A DNA stretch of 64,000 bases from Tractidigestivibacter montrealensis (GTDB lineage: Bacteria; Actinomycetota; Coriobacteriia; Coriobacteriales; Atopobiaceae): NCBI RefSeq assembly GCF_024741235.1, contig NZ_JANSKA010000006.1:62001-126000 (forward strand), read 5' to 3'. Positions 27,530 to 36,721 of the stretch are shown here, piece after piece. The position numbers and the translations under genes were made by a program. Each line of letters begins with the position of its first letter. Position 1 is the stretch's first letter. The notes under the pieces were generated by a model. The model was given only the letters and a program-made list of their open reading frames with translations. It was not told where the DNA came from and ran no database searches.

Positions 27530-28288
27530 CTAGGCCTCCCCGCCCTTGTCGTGGTCCTCATCGCTCTCGGCCGAGAAGGACGTCCCGTCGTGCCCCGTGC
27601 CCATGGGAACCGTGATGGCACCGTAGGACGCTTCCTGCGGCGCGGGCGCCAGGGCCTCCTCGTAGGAGGGCACGGTGGTATTTGGCTGATCGTCATCCGT
27701 CGAGTAGGCCGCGGCCGAGGCGGGTGAGCCCGCGGGGGCGGACACGCTCACGTCACCCGTCGTCGGCGCGGCTGCGGGCTCCTTGGGCTCCACAAACTCC
27801 AGGCTCACGTCCTCGAGCTTATCGCCGCACACGGCCGTAAGGCCCCTCACCAGCTCCTCGTGGAGCTCGGTGCCCTTCTGCACCACGTCCACGCTCTCGT
27901 GCGGCAGCACGCGCACGTGCACCCTCACATGACCGCGCTTCTTGGCGCTTACAAAGACGCGGTCTGCCGAGCAGGTGCCATCGGCCTCGACCGTATGCTT
28001 GGCCTGCGACGCAATGGCGTCGCGCGAGACCGAGATGGTGCCGCCGTCGACGGTGGTCACTTCGACGGTGCGCACGCGACGCGAGAAGATCGAACGAAAG
28101 AGCAGGATGAGCAGCCCCACCACCGTGATGAGGAGCAGCACCTCGACCGCGGTGTAGTACTCAGGTAGCGAGAAGAGCGCCGAGGCCTGGGCCGTCCAAG
28201 GACCCAGCCACGTGAGCACAAACGCCGCCAGGCACAGAAGCCCAGACAGCGAGAAGACAAACATGCAGAAGCGCTTGAAACCACCCAT
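27530..28288 (-). CDS. amaP: AmaP-like alkaline shock membrane anchor protein
   Basis: 252 residues: two spans near the N-terminus (FCMFVFSLSGLLCLAAFVL and YYTAVEVLLLITVVGLLILL), then a cytoplasmic domain with TVDGGTISVSRDAIAS, RVFVSAKKRGHVRVHVRVLP and VVQKGTELHEELVRGL, which match the AmaP core. A disordered acidic tail follows. AmaP tethers Asp23 to the membrane in staphylococci. GGGGAGT precedes the ATG at 28288. First gene of the amaP-DUF2273-asp23-murT-gatD run; a combined envelope-stress and wall-amidation operon is the natural reading. Confidence 0.85.
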   Translation of the reverse strand: MGGFKRFCMFVFSLSGLLCLAAFVLTWLGPWTAQASALFSLPEYYTAVEVLLLITVVGLLILLFRSIFSRRVRTVEVTTVDGGTISVSRDAIASQAKHTVEADGTCSADRVFVSAKKRGHVRVHVRVLPHESVDVVQKGTELHEELVRGLTAVCGDKLEDVSLEFVEPKEPAAAPTTGDVSVSAPAGSPASAAAYSTDDDQPNTTVPSYEEALAPAPQEASYGAITVPMGTGHDGTSFSAESDEDHDKGGEA

Positions 28289-28427
28289 GCGCAACTCCCC
28301 TATCGAGCGCCGTCCCGGCAGCCCCCGCCGCCGGCCTGACAAAGAAGAGCATACCCCTTTGGCGCGACGCTAATTGGGCCGCCCCGGGACGCCGTCCGGG
28401 ACGGCGAGCTGGCGGTGCGGCGCTGGC

Positions 28428-29453
<1,026 letters not shown>

Positions 29454-29494
29454 CTAGTCCTCCCTATTGGTCGTCTTCCCTGTGTCGCGCCACC

Positions 29495-30943
29495 CTACGC
29501 CAGACCGCGCACGTACTCCCCCAGGCCCTGCTCCCAGTCGGGCATGGAGAAGCCCGTGGCCTCCAGCCTCGAGAGGTCGAGGGCCGAGTGGGCGGGGCGC
29601 GGGGCGACGGGCCCCTCGGCGCCGGCGTAGTACTCCGCGGTGGAGACGGGCGCGACGGCGTCCCCGTTGCCGTTCCTGAGGTCGAAGACCTCGCGGGCGA
29701 CCTCCGCCCAGCTGGCGACGCGCCCGGAGCCGGTGCAGTCGTAGGTGCCGTACGGGGCGCGGGATCCCAGCAGGTGGAGGATCGCGGCGGCCATGTCGCG
29801 CGTGAAGGTGGGGCGGCCCAGCTGGTCGTCCACCACGGCGACGCGGCCCAGGGGGTCGCCCGGGTCCGCCACGCGGTCCGAGAGCGCGGCCATGGTGCGC
29901 GCGAAGTTGCGGCCGTCGCCCATGACCCAGCTGGAGCGCAGCACGTAGTGCCTGGGGCAGCCCGCCACGGCGAGGTCGCCCGCGGCCTTGGACTGGCCGT
30001 AGACGCTGAGCGGGCTGAGCGGCTCCGCCTCGTCGTGGACCTCGCGGGTGCCGTCGAAGACGTAGTCGGAGGAGACGTGGACGAGCGTGATGCCGTGCTC
30101 GGCGCAGGTCCGGGCGAGCAGGGCCGGCCCGGTCGCGTTGGCCCTCCAGGCGGCCAGGCGCCCCTCGGCGGTCTCCGCCCCGTCGACCGCGGTGTAGGCG
30201 CCGCAGTTGACCACGGTGCCGTAGAGGTCCCAGTCGTAGCGGGAGTACTGGGAGGGGTCGGAGAAGTCGAAGGTATCGATGTCGCAGAAGTCGAAGGTGC
30301 CCGCGACCCCGCGCTCCTCGGAGAGCGCCCGCACGGCCCGTCCCAGCTGGCCCTTGCAGCCGGTGACGAGGGTCCTCCTCGGCGCCATGGGGACGACGTC
30401 CGCGAGCATCGGGTGCCCCTTGTCAGCCTCCGAGAGCGTGGCCTCGGAGAGCGGGATGGGCCAGTCGATGCCGAGCGCGGGGTCGGCGAGGTTCACGAAC
30501 GTGTAGGTCCCCCTCAGCTCCGCGGACCAGTGGGCGTCCACCAGGTAGGTGTAGGCGGTGCCGTCCTCGAGGGCCTGGAAGGAGTTGCCCACGCCGCGGG
30601 GCACGTAGATGGCCCTCGAGGGGTCGAGGGTCGCGGTGAAGACGCGCCCATAGGTCCCGCTGCCGGCGCGCAGGTCCACCCAGGCGCCGAAGACGGAGCC
30701 CGCGGCCACGGAGACGAACTTGTCCCAGGGCTCGGCGTGGATGCCGCGGGTGACGCCGCGCTCCGCGTTGAAGGAGACGTTGTTCTGGACCACGCGGAGG
30801 TCGGGGATGCCGAGCGCCACCATCTTGGCCCTCTGCCAGTTCTCCTTGAACCAGCCGCGGGGGTCCCCGTGCACGGAGAGCTCCACAACCTTGAGGCCCT
30901 CGATGCCGGTCTCCTGCACCGAAAGCTCCTTCTCGAACTCCAT
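29495..30943 (-). CDS. Fused dTDP-4-dehydrorhamnose 3,5-epimerase and reductase
   Basis: One 482-residue protein carrying the last two steps of dTDP-L-rhamnose synthesis. Residues 1 to about 190 are an RmlC-type cupin (DPRGWFKENWQRAKMVALG, RGIHAEPWDKF, AIYVPRGVGNSFQAL). From about 197 an RmlD-type SDR follows: LVTGCKGQLGRAVRAL, VNCGAYTAVDGAE, HVSSDYVFDGT and the catalytic YGQSKAAGD. The reductase would use NAD(P)H. The start MEFEKE is chosen because the upstream frame runs into non-coding DNA. Fusions of this kind are known in some Actinomycetota. Confidence 0.92.
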   Translation of the reverse strand: MEFEKELSVQETGIEGLKVVELSVHGDPRGWFKENWQRAKMVALGIPDLRVVQNNVSFNAERGVTRGIHAEPWDKFVSVAAGSVFGAWVDLRAGSGTYGRVFTATLDPSRAIYVPRGVGNSFQALEDGTAYTYLVDAHWSAELRGTYTFVNLADPALGIDWPIPLSEATLSEADKGHPMLADVVPMAPRRTLVTGCKGQLGRAVRALSEERGVAGTFDFCDIDTFDFSDPSQYSRYDWDLYGTVVNCGAYTAVDGAETAEGRLAAWRANATGPALLARTCAEHGITLVHVSSDYVFDGTREVHDEAEPLSPLSVYGQSKAAGDLAVAGCPRHYVLRSSWVMGDGRNFARTMAALSDRVADPGDPLGRVAVVDDQLGRPTFTRDMAAAILHLLGSRAPYGTYDCTGSGRVASWAEVAREVFDLRNGNGDAVAPVSTAEYYAGAEGPVAPRPAHSALDLSRLEATGFSMPDWEQGLGEYVRGLA

Positions 30944-31044
30944 CCGGCAGCCCCTTCCCTTGCGCATCTCGAATACCATCCCAAGATACGCGAGCACCGC
31001 GCGGCCAGGGGCGCCAACGAACAAAGTCCAGACAACGGGCACGC

Positions 31045-31077
31045 GATGAGACAAAGGGACAGTCCCTTTGTCTCATC
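31045..31077. repeat. Palindromic repeat, family P, copy 3
   Basis: A perfect 16-bp inverted repeat around one base, extended by G/C at the ends. It lies between the rmlC-rmlD gene start and the end of the hydroxyacyl-CoA dehydrogenase gene, 22 bases after the latter's stop, where it could terminate that transcript. Confidence 0.85.
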
Positions 31078-31098
31078 CATCTGCGCGCAAGCAGGAAC

Positions 31099-32073
31099 CT
31101 ACTTGATCACGTTTCCGTTCTCGTCATACTTGTAGAAGCCCTCGTCCACGGCAATGCCAGTCTTGCCTGCATCCACATAGCTCTTGAGCAGCGCAACCAT
31201 CATGCCTGCCGGGGTGGAGGGGTCATCCGCGCCAGGCTCCATGGAGATGATCTTGAGCGCCAGCGGCAGGCCGACCTTGTCAATCTTGCGGAACGGGGTC
31301 TGGTCGGGACGGGCGCCGGTGTCGAGCTCCCAGCACAGGTCAACCGTGGCAGGATCCGTCACACCGGACGCCACAAGGCACATCGCCGCCTTGAACCACG
31401 GAATGAGGAGCGTGTTGAGGATGTAGCCGGGCTGCTCCTTGTTGAGCTTGAGGGGGACCATGCCAATGGCATGGGAGAACTGCTCGGCAAGTTCGAAGGA
31501 CTCGTCGCTGGTGCGGTCGTGGCGCATGAGCTCGGTGAGGTTGTTGCGCCAAATCTGGTTGGCAAAGTGCAGCGTCATGTAGCGGTCAGGGCGACCGGTC
31601 GCATCGGCAAAGGTGCTTGGCAGGAAGGTCGACGAGTCAGTGAGGAGCAGCGTCTTCTCGGGCATGATGCCCGAGATCTTCTCGTAGAACGCGCGCTTCT
31701 GGGCAGGGTCCTCGTTAATGCACTCGATGACGACGTCCGCGTCCGAGAAGGCCTCCTCTGCGCTGGTAGTGAGGCAAATGTGCGAGAGGCGCTCCTCGGC
31801 CTGGGCCCTGAGCTGGTCAATCTGTTCGTCAGTGAGGTCCTTCTCGTCCGAGAGGCCGCGGCAGTACTCGCCGCGATCGGCCTTCCACGCGTCAAGCTCA
31901 CCGAGAATCTGCTTGCGTACGGACTCCAACCGGGGCTTTGCGCGATCTATGGAACCTTCGCTGCGCAGCCACACGGTGGTCTCGAAGCCCTTGTACGCCA
32001 CCATCGAGGAAATCTGGCTGCCCTCGGTGCCGCAGCCTGCGATGGTTACCTTTTTTACGTCCTTGATGTCCAT
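31099..32073 (-). CDS. 3-hydroxyacyl-CoA dehydrogenase family protein
   Basis: A 324-residue NAD-dependent dehydrogenase of the 3-hydroxybutyryl-CoA type. The Rossmann motif reads VTIAGCGTEGSQISSMVA, so the usual GxGxxG is GCGTEG. ADVVIECINEDPAQKRAFY and LTDSSTFLPST follow, then the catalytic-His segment TLHFANQIWRNNL, where most family members have HFFNP. The C-terminal helical domain has LNTLLIPWFKAAM and DEGFYKYDENGN. Without thiolase or crotonase neighbours the substrate is uncertain, and the altered HFFNP segment suggests a specialised one. Confidence 0.82.
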   Translation of the reverse strand: MDIKDVKKVTIAGCGTEGSQISSMVAYKGFETTVWLRSEGSIDRAKPRLESVRKQILGELDAWKADRGEYCRGLSDEKDLTDEQIDQLRAQAEERLSHICLTTSAEEAFSDADVVIECINEDPAQKRAFYEKISGIMPEKTLLLTDSSTFLPSTFADATGRPDRYMTLHFANQIWRNNLTELMRHDRTSDESFELAEQFSHAIGMVPLKLNKEQPGYILNTLLIPWFKAAMCLVASGVTDPATVDLCWELDTGARPDQTPFRKIDKVGLPLALKIISMEPGADDPSTPAGMMVALLKSYVDAGKTGIAVDEGFYKYDENGNVIK

Positions 32074-32188
32074 GGTCCACGAGTCCCTTCGATGAGGTTA
32101 TACGTTTAACCCACCCGTACGTTATGGCCCTGGCGAAGAAGAAAGTGAAGCGGAAATACGCAGGCGGCGAGAAGCGCCGCGCCGCCGC

Positions 32189-32219
32189 ATGAGACAAAGG
32201 GACAGTCCCTTTGTCTCAT
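32189..32219. repeat. Palindromic repeat, family P, copy 4
   Basis: A perfect 15-bp inverted repeat around one base. Its right arm provides the TGA (32216-32218) of the pentapeptide-repeat gene on the minus strand. Confidence 0.87.
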
Positions 32220-32818
32220 CGCAGCTTCACGCCGAGCAAGCCCGCAAGGTCTGGCAGCTGGTCGATGCCCACGGTGGCATCGCGCAGCTCGCGAAACGTG
32301 TCGCTCATGCGGACGCCCGCGATGTTGCAGCTCGTGAGGTCGACGCCCGCGAGCCTCGTCTGGAAGAGCTCCGCGCGCATGAGGTCACAGCCCTCGAGCA
32401 CCAGCCGGCTGCGCAGACGAAGCTGCGAGAGAGACGCCTCGCGCAGGTCGCAGTTCGTGAACGAGACACGCTCGAGCTTCGACTCGGCAAGGCCAACGTA
32501 CGAGAGGTTGCAGCCCGTAAAGCGTGTGCGCACCAAGACGGACTTGTGGAGGTCCGCGCCCACAAGGCGGCAGTCCTCGACCCTCGAGTCCCGCCAGAAG
32601 CCGGTGTTGCCCGCAACGTTTGCCAGGTCGCAGCCCTCAAACGCGCAGCGCTCGAAGCTTGGGCGCTCCAGCCGCGCGGAGGCCAGGACGCACCCGCGGA
32701 AAGTGCAGTCCTCAAACTCCACGTGGCCAAGGTCCTCTCCCGAGAGGTCCTCCCCCACAAACTCGCGGCCGCGAACGTCTCCGTCACTCTGAGCTATGGC
32801 TTCGAGTATCTCGCTCAT
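32216..32818 (-). CDS. Pentapeptide-repeat protein
   Basis: 200 residues, mostly A(D/N)LXX-type pentapeptide repeats forming a right-handed quadrilateral helix: LSGEDLGHVEFEDCTFRGC, ARLERPSFERCAFEGCDLAN, CNLSYVGLAESKLERVSFTN. Many repeats carry Cys in the second half. Some relatives mimic DNA and protect gyrase (Qnr, MfpA), but nothing here proves that. The stop is inside a family P palindrome. The gene lies 6 bases after the SDR gene stop-start junction on the same strand. Confidence 0.85.
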   Translation of the reverse strand: MSEILEAIAQSDGDVRGREFVGEDLSGEDLGHVEFEDCTFRGCVLASARLERPSFERCAFEGCDLANVAGNTGFWRDSRVEDCRLVGADLHKSVLVRTRFTGCNLSYVGLAESKLERVSFTNCDLREASLSQLRLRSRLVLEGCDLMRAELFQTRLAGVDLTSCNIAGVRMSDTFRELRDATVGIDQLPDLAGLLGVKLR

Positions 32819-32824
32819 GGCGTT

Positions 32825-33559
32825 CTACTCCTCGGGCCACACGAAATCGAAGCTTCCAGCCTCGCCACCATCGATGAGGAGGTTCTGCCCCGTCATAAAG
32901 CGGTTAGTCACCCCAACGAAGTAGATCCACTCGGCAATCTCCTCCGGCGTCGCCCAGCGACGCAGCGGCGTGAGGGACATGATGCGATCCCAGAGCACGG
33001 GGTCGTCCATTACGGGGCGGTTGAGCTCGGTCAGGACACCGCCGGGATCCACGCTGTTGCAGGTGGCCTGGGGTGCCAGGCGCTGAGCGAGGTTCTTTGC
33101 GTAGGCGAGAACCCCTCCCTTCGACGCTGCGTACTCGGGGAACTCCGCGCCGGTGTGGCCGCTCGATGAGCCCAGCAGCACAACAGCGCGGACCTGCGGC
33201 GCTGGCGTACGGCCTCCCGGCGCAAACGCGTAGCGCTCGCACACGTTAATGGCACCCTTGAGGTTGACGTCGATGTCCGCGCCGCTGTCCTGCACGCCCG
33301 CGTTGCTCACGATGACCTGCGGCGCAAGGTCTGCCGGCAGCACTTCTCGGCCCCGCACGTCGGCAACAAAATGCTGGTAACGCGGATGCTCAATCGAAGC
33401 TGGAAGCACGTCGAGCCCCCACACGCGATGCCCGCGCGCAAGGAAGAGCTCCGCCGTTACCCGGCCGATGCCGCGCGACGTGCCTGTGACCAGCACGTTC
33501 AGCGAACGTCCCCCAGCGTCAAGCGGCAATGAGACAAAGGGAGTTTCCCCTTGTCTCAT
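32825..33559 (-). CDS. Short-chain dehydrogenase/reductase
   Basis: An NAD(P)-dependent SDR: VLVTGTSRGIGRVTAELF (cofactor motif), VSNAGVQDSG, the catalytic GSSSGHTGAEFPEYAASKGG (Ser, then Tyr-x3-Lys) and TNRFMTGQNLLIDGGEAGS. The start is uncertain. ATG 33559 overlaps the upstream stop (ATGA) behind GGAGG, but its first 11 codons are a family P palindrome. GTG 33496, just before LVTG, would give the usual SDR N-terminus. It lies between the transporter and pentapeptide genes. Confidence 0.82.
   Translation of the reverse strand: MRQGETPFVSLPLDAGGRSLNVLVTGTSRGIGRVTAELFLARGHRVWGLDVLPASIEHPRYQHFVADVRGREVLPADLAPQVIVSNAGVQDSGADIDVNLKGAINVCERYAFAPGGRTPAPQVRAVVLLGSSSGHTGAEFPEYAASKGGVLAYAKNLAQRLAPQATCNSVDPGGVLTELNRPVMDDPVLWDRIMSLTPLRRWATPEEIAEWIYFVGVTNRFMTGQNLLIDGGEAGSFDFVWPEE
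33529..33559. repeat. Palindromic repeat, family P, diverged copy at a gene junction
   Basis: Arms ATGAGACAA and TTGTCTCAT are intact and the centre is diverged (AGGGAGTTTCCCC). It provides the TGA of the transporter gene (33556-33558) and, one base offset, an ATG in frame with the SDR. Confidence 0.75.
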
Positions 33560-34287
33560 CTCGTGGCCTCCACGCCGTGCAGGCGCAGGTAGTTCTCGCC
33601 CACGCCCTCGCGCTCCCAGCTGCGAACCACGCGGAAGCCCACCGGCGAGAGGAACACCTCGCATGCAAGCTCAACGAGCGCGCCTGTGAGCGAGCACATG
33701 ACCACCTGCGCCCAGGTCCAGCCAAAGAAGGTGTGGCTCACGATGGTGGCAAAGACAAAGTTGTCCACAAACTGGCCCACCATCGTGCTCACGTAGGAGC
33801 GCAGCGCAAAGGTCCCAAAGGTGTTCTTCTTGAGCCTACGGCCAATCCCCTCGTTGAGCAGCGAGTTCGCGACAGACGAGCAGAGCATGGAGACGGTCGA
33901 GCCAAACACCACGTACCAGGTGCCGCCAAAGGTGGCGTTGAGCGCGTCATTCACCTGGATGCTGTCCGTGCTGTAGTAGGCTCCCCACATGCCGGGCGTG
34001 AGGCTCATGAGCCAGAAGAGCAGGCACACGGCCAGGTTGATGGCCTCGGCGAGAACGCTCACCTTGATGGAGGCGTTGGCGCCAAAGCGCTTGCAGATCA
34101 TGTCCATGCAGAGGAAGCTCACCCAGCTCACGGTGATGCCGCAATCGAGCGCCAGCCATGGGAGCGACACCAGCTCCTTGTTCGCGAGGAGGTTCATCAC
34201 GATGACGCTCACCACAAAGAGCGTAACGGTACCACTGGGGATGTTTCTGAGGAGGACCTTGTAGTCCTCAAGGGTTCGCTTGAGCAT
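33556..34287 (-). CDS. Vut_1/YhhQ-family queuosine-precursor transporter
   Basis: A 243-residue polytopic membrane protein (six or seven spans) with the family's VMNLLANK near the N-terminus, LDCGITVSWVSFLCMDMICKRFG, TWYVVFGSTVSMLCSSVANSL and GQFVDNFVFATIVSH. YhhQ-type proteins import preQ0, preQ1 or queuine. No queuosine synthesis genes are nearby, which fits salvage. A preQ1-I-like pseudoknot overlapping the ribosome site (next entry) supports the assignment. Confidence 0.87.
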   Translation of the reverse strand: MLKRTLEDYKVLLRNIPSGTVTLFVVSVIVMNLLANKELVSLPWLALDCGITVSWVSFLCMDMICKRFGANASIKVSVLAEAINLAVCLLFWLMSLTPGMWGAYYSTDSIQVNDALNATFGGTWYVVFGSTVSMLCSSVANSLLNEGIGRRLKKNTFGTFALRSYVSTMVGQFVDNFVFATIVSHTFFGWTWAQVVMCSLTGALVELACEVFLSPVGFRVVRSWEREGVGENYLRLHGVEATR

Positions 34288-34293
34288 GCGCTG

Positions 34294-34340
34294 TCTCCCG
34301 GTTTTGGATTAGCAAGCAGGTTTTACCTGGGACTGCTTGG
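34294..34340 (-). ncRNA. PreQ1-I-like riboswitch candidate
   Basis: Minus-strand leader immediately before the transporter gene. P1 is a 7-bp stem, CAAGCAG (34339-34333) with CTGCTTG (34319-34313). Its loop TCCCAGGTAAAAC resembles the preQ1-I loop (UC-CAG-UAA-C in Thermoanaerobacter), including the C before the 3' arm that pairs with preQ1. The A-rich tail CTAATCCAAAACCGGGAG follows; its GGGA can pair with the loop's TCCC to close a pseudoknot. That GGGAG is the ribosome site, so ligand binding would block translation. Confidence 0.6.
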
Positions 34341-34528
34341 AGGGCCGCCCGTGCGGCCGCAGAACATAGTAGCGCACGAGGCGCCGCCGTGGGACGACGA
34401 GCAAGTCGCTCGTACCTCTCGCTTGTCACATGCACCTAATTTCCTAGAAGCAACCTTGCGTAATGCTTAGAATTCTCTTAAGTGTCTTTCAGACTCAATG
34501 GCCAGCCATTGAGACAAAGGAGGCCCAT

Positions 34529-36492
34529 ATGGACTGCTCAGTCAAGGTAATGAGGAGACCCGCGGGCTGCTCGCAACGATTGTCTCAATTGTCTGCGCAG
34601 CGGCGTTTGTCTTCCCCACGCTCGCGTTCGCAGAGGGAGGGACGGTAAAGGTCACCGGAAGTGATGCAACATACAGTTCGCTTACCGATGCCGCCGCTGC
34701 CGTCAAGGCCAATGGCACCAAGGGCGATATCACGTACACCGTAAGCGGTACGGCTGCGTTCGATGGCGGCAATGGCGGTGCGTACAACACGCTCGCGCCC
34801 GAGGGAGTTACCAGCGTCACCATCAAGGGCACCAACAACGCGCAGGTCAACCTCACCGGCAGCCATGAGGTGGTGCTTTATACCACGCCAAACGGCCGTG
34901 CCGATGGCGAGAATGGCGTCCCACTTTCTATGAGCGACCTCACCCTCAACGACAGGCGCCCAGAACTTTATGAGGCTGCTGGGGCTTGGGAGTTCTACTA
35001 CCTTGGCAGTAACGCGGCCACACAGACCTTCACGAACGTCACATTCACCGAGGGCTACATGGTGGGAAGCGCCAGCAATCACCTCGACAGCTACCAGTCG
35101 GCAACGTTCAAGAACTGCACCTTTGGCATCGCGGATCCTAGCTACGAGAACGACGACAGCCTCGCTTCAAAGCGCCAGCACTATGAGCTCTGGCTCAGCG
35201 GGCAGGCCAAGGCAAGCGTCGACTCCTGCACGTTTACGCCCAACAACTACGGCGCAATCAAGGGGACCTACTCCAACACCTACCCGATGTACTACCCGAA
35301 TTCCCACGTAGAGCTTTCGGTCACCAACAGCACGTTTAACGGCATTGGCCACCACCGCGTGGTGCACCTCGACGGTGTAGACGACATCAGCTTTACGAAC
35401 AACACACTTACCAACTGCCTCACTAACAAGGACGGCTCCACCAAGCAGTTCATCGATGCCACGGTAGACAAGTCCAACGGCAAGGTCGCGGCAATCAACG
35501 CCGACTACTTTGGCGAGAACAAGAACAACAACACGATTCAGTACTCGCTCAAGCTTACGAAGGACGGCAAGGACGTAGAGGGCGCTCCCGCGTACTACCA
35601 GTACAACCAGACACTCGATTCGTACAGCGTTGGAGGCTACACCTACTCGCTCGATAATGGCGCCGCCTTTGTCGATGACGCAAGCCTGCTGCCCAAGGGT
35701 GCAAACACCGGCAGGTATGCCATCGATTCCGAGCACCACGTGTTCACCGCCAGCGCCCTCACGGGGGACGACAAGACAGCCATCGTGGTATCCAGCGCAG
35801 CTCCGCGCAGCTACGAGCTTGTGAAGCCCATGGCCATCAAGTACATCATCGCGTTCGACAAGAACGCTGATGACGCGACGGGAACCATGACCTCCCTCGA
35901 CGCCGTCTACGACGCTGACGCAACGCTTGCGGCATGCGCGTTCTCTCGCAAGGGCTACACCTTCGCGGGCTGGAACACGAAGGCAGACGGAACGGGCAAT
36001 GCCTACGCAGACGCCGCAACGGTCAAGAACCTAACCATCGAGAATGGCGCCACGGTCACGCTGTACGCGCAGTGGAAGCAGATCACGCACACCGTGACCT
36101 TCTCGGATCCCGATGGCAACACCTCGACGCCCGCCCAGACCGTCAACGATGGCGCTACGGCCACCGCGCCACAGGACCCCACCCGCGATGGCTACGCCTT
36201 CGACGGCTGGCTCCTCGACGGAGAGAAGTACGACTTCTCCAAGCCCGTCACCGAGGACATCACGCTGGTTGCAAAGTGGTCCAAGGTCACGCAGGAAGGC
36301 TCCCAGAACACGGAGCAGGGCACGGACGAGAAGTCCGAGCCTCCTGCAGCGCCCAAGCCCGCGCCCAATGCCCCTGCCGCGAAGGTTCCCAACACCTCCG
36401 ACGCCACCATGCCCGTCTATGCGCTCGTTGCGCTCGTCGCCGGCGGAGCAGCGCTTGTCGTTATGAGTTCACGTAAGCGCAACCGCAGCTAG
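34529..36492 (+). pseudogene. LPXTG-like surface protein with Listeria-Bacteroides repeats, frameshifted in the signal peptide
   Basis: An ideal ribosome site (AAAGGAGG) precedes the ATG at 34529, which reads MDCSVKVMRRP and then loses frame. The gene body is in the -1 frame from about 34570: LLATIVSIVCAAAFVFPTLA (signal peptide core), cleavage after FAFA-like sequence, then a domain with many Asn/Thr-rich short strands (a right-handed beta-helix is likely). Two InlB-type repeats follow (GYTFAGWNTKADGTG and GYAFDGWLLDGEKYD), then a Pro/Ala stalk, VPNTS, a hydrophobic helix and RKRNRS. The total length is one base short of whole codons, so a single deletion explains it. An internal GTG start at 34870 would lack the signal peptide. 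Confidence 0.75.
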
Positions 36493-36525
36493 CTGCCCAG
36501 CCGATATACAAACGAACGGCCACAG

Positions 36526-36560
36526 CGGCCGGGTCGAATTATTTCGACCCGGCCGTTCTT
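36526..36560 (+). terminator. Rho-independent terminator
   Basis: A perfect 13-bp stem CGGCCGGGTCGAA with TTCGACCCGGCCG, loop TTAT, followed by TTCTT. It lies 33 bases after the surface-protein stop. Confidence 0.85.
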
Positions 36561-36721
36561 CTCGCCCCCGACACGCCTCGACTCCGGGCTACGCAAGCGC
36601 GATTTTGCGAAAGCTACATTCAAGCTAACAACAAGACTCCTTACTAATATTTACAATGCTAAGTCCTCCTAAAGGTGTATGAGCGTCTGTATGTAGCCCC
36701 CGCATGGTCTTGAGGTCACCC

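Noticed and set aside
29588-31135. 515-codon plus-strand frame
   Set aside because: Antisense to the rmlC-rmlD fusion; a product of high GC and the opposite strand's codon pattern.
34505-34528. Sequence starting TGAGACAAAGGAGG, considered as a family P repeat
   Set aside because: There is no second arm; it is the ribosome site region of the surface-protein gene, so the likeness is probably chance.
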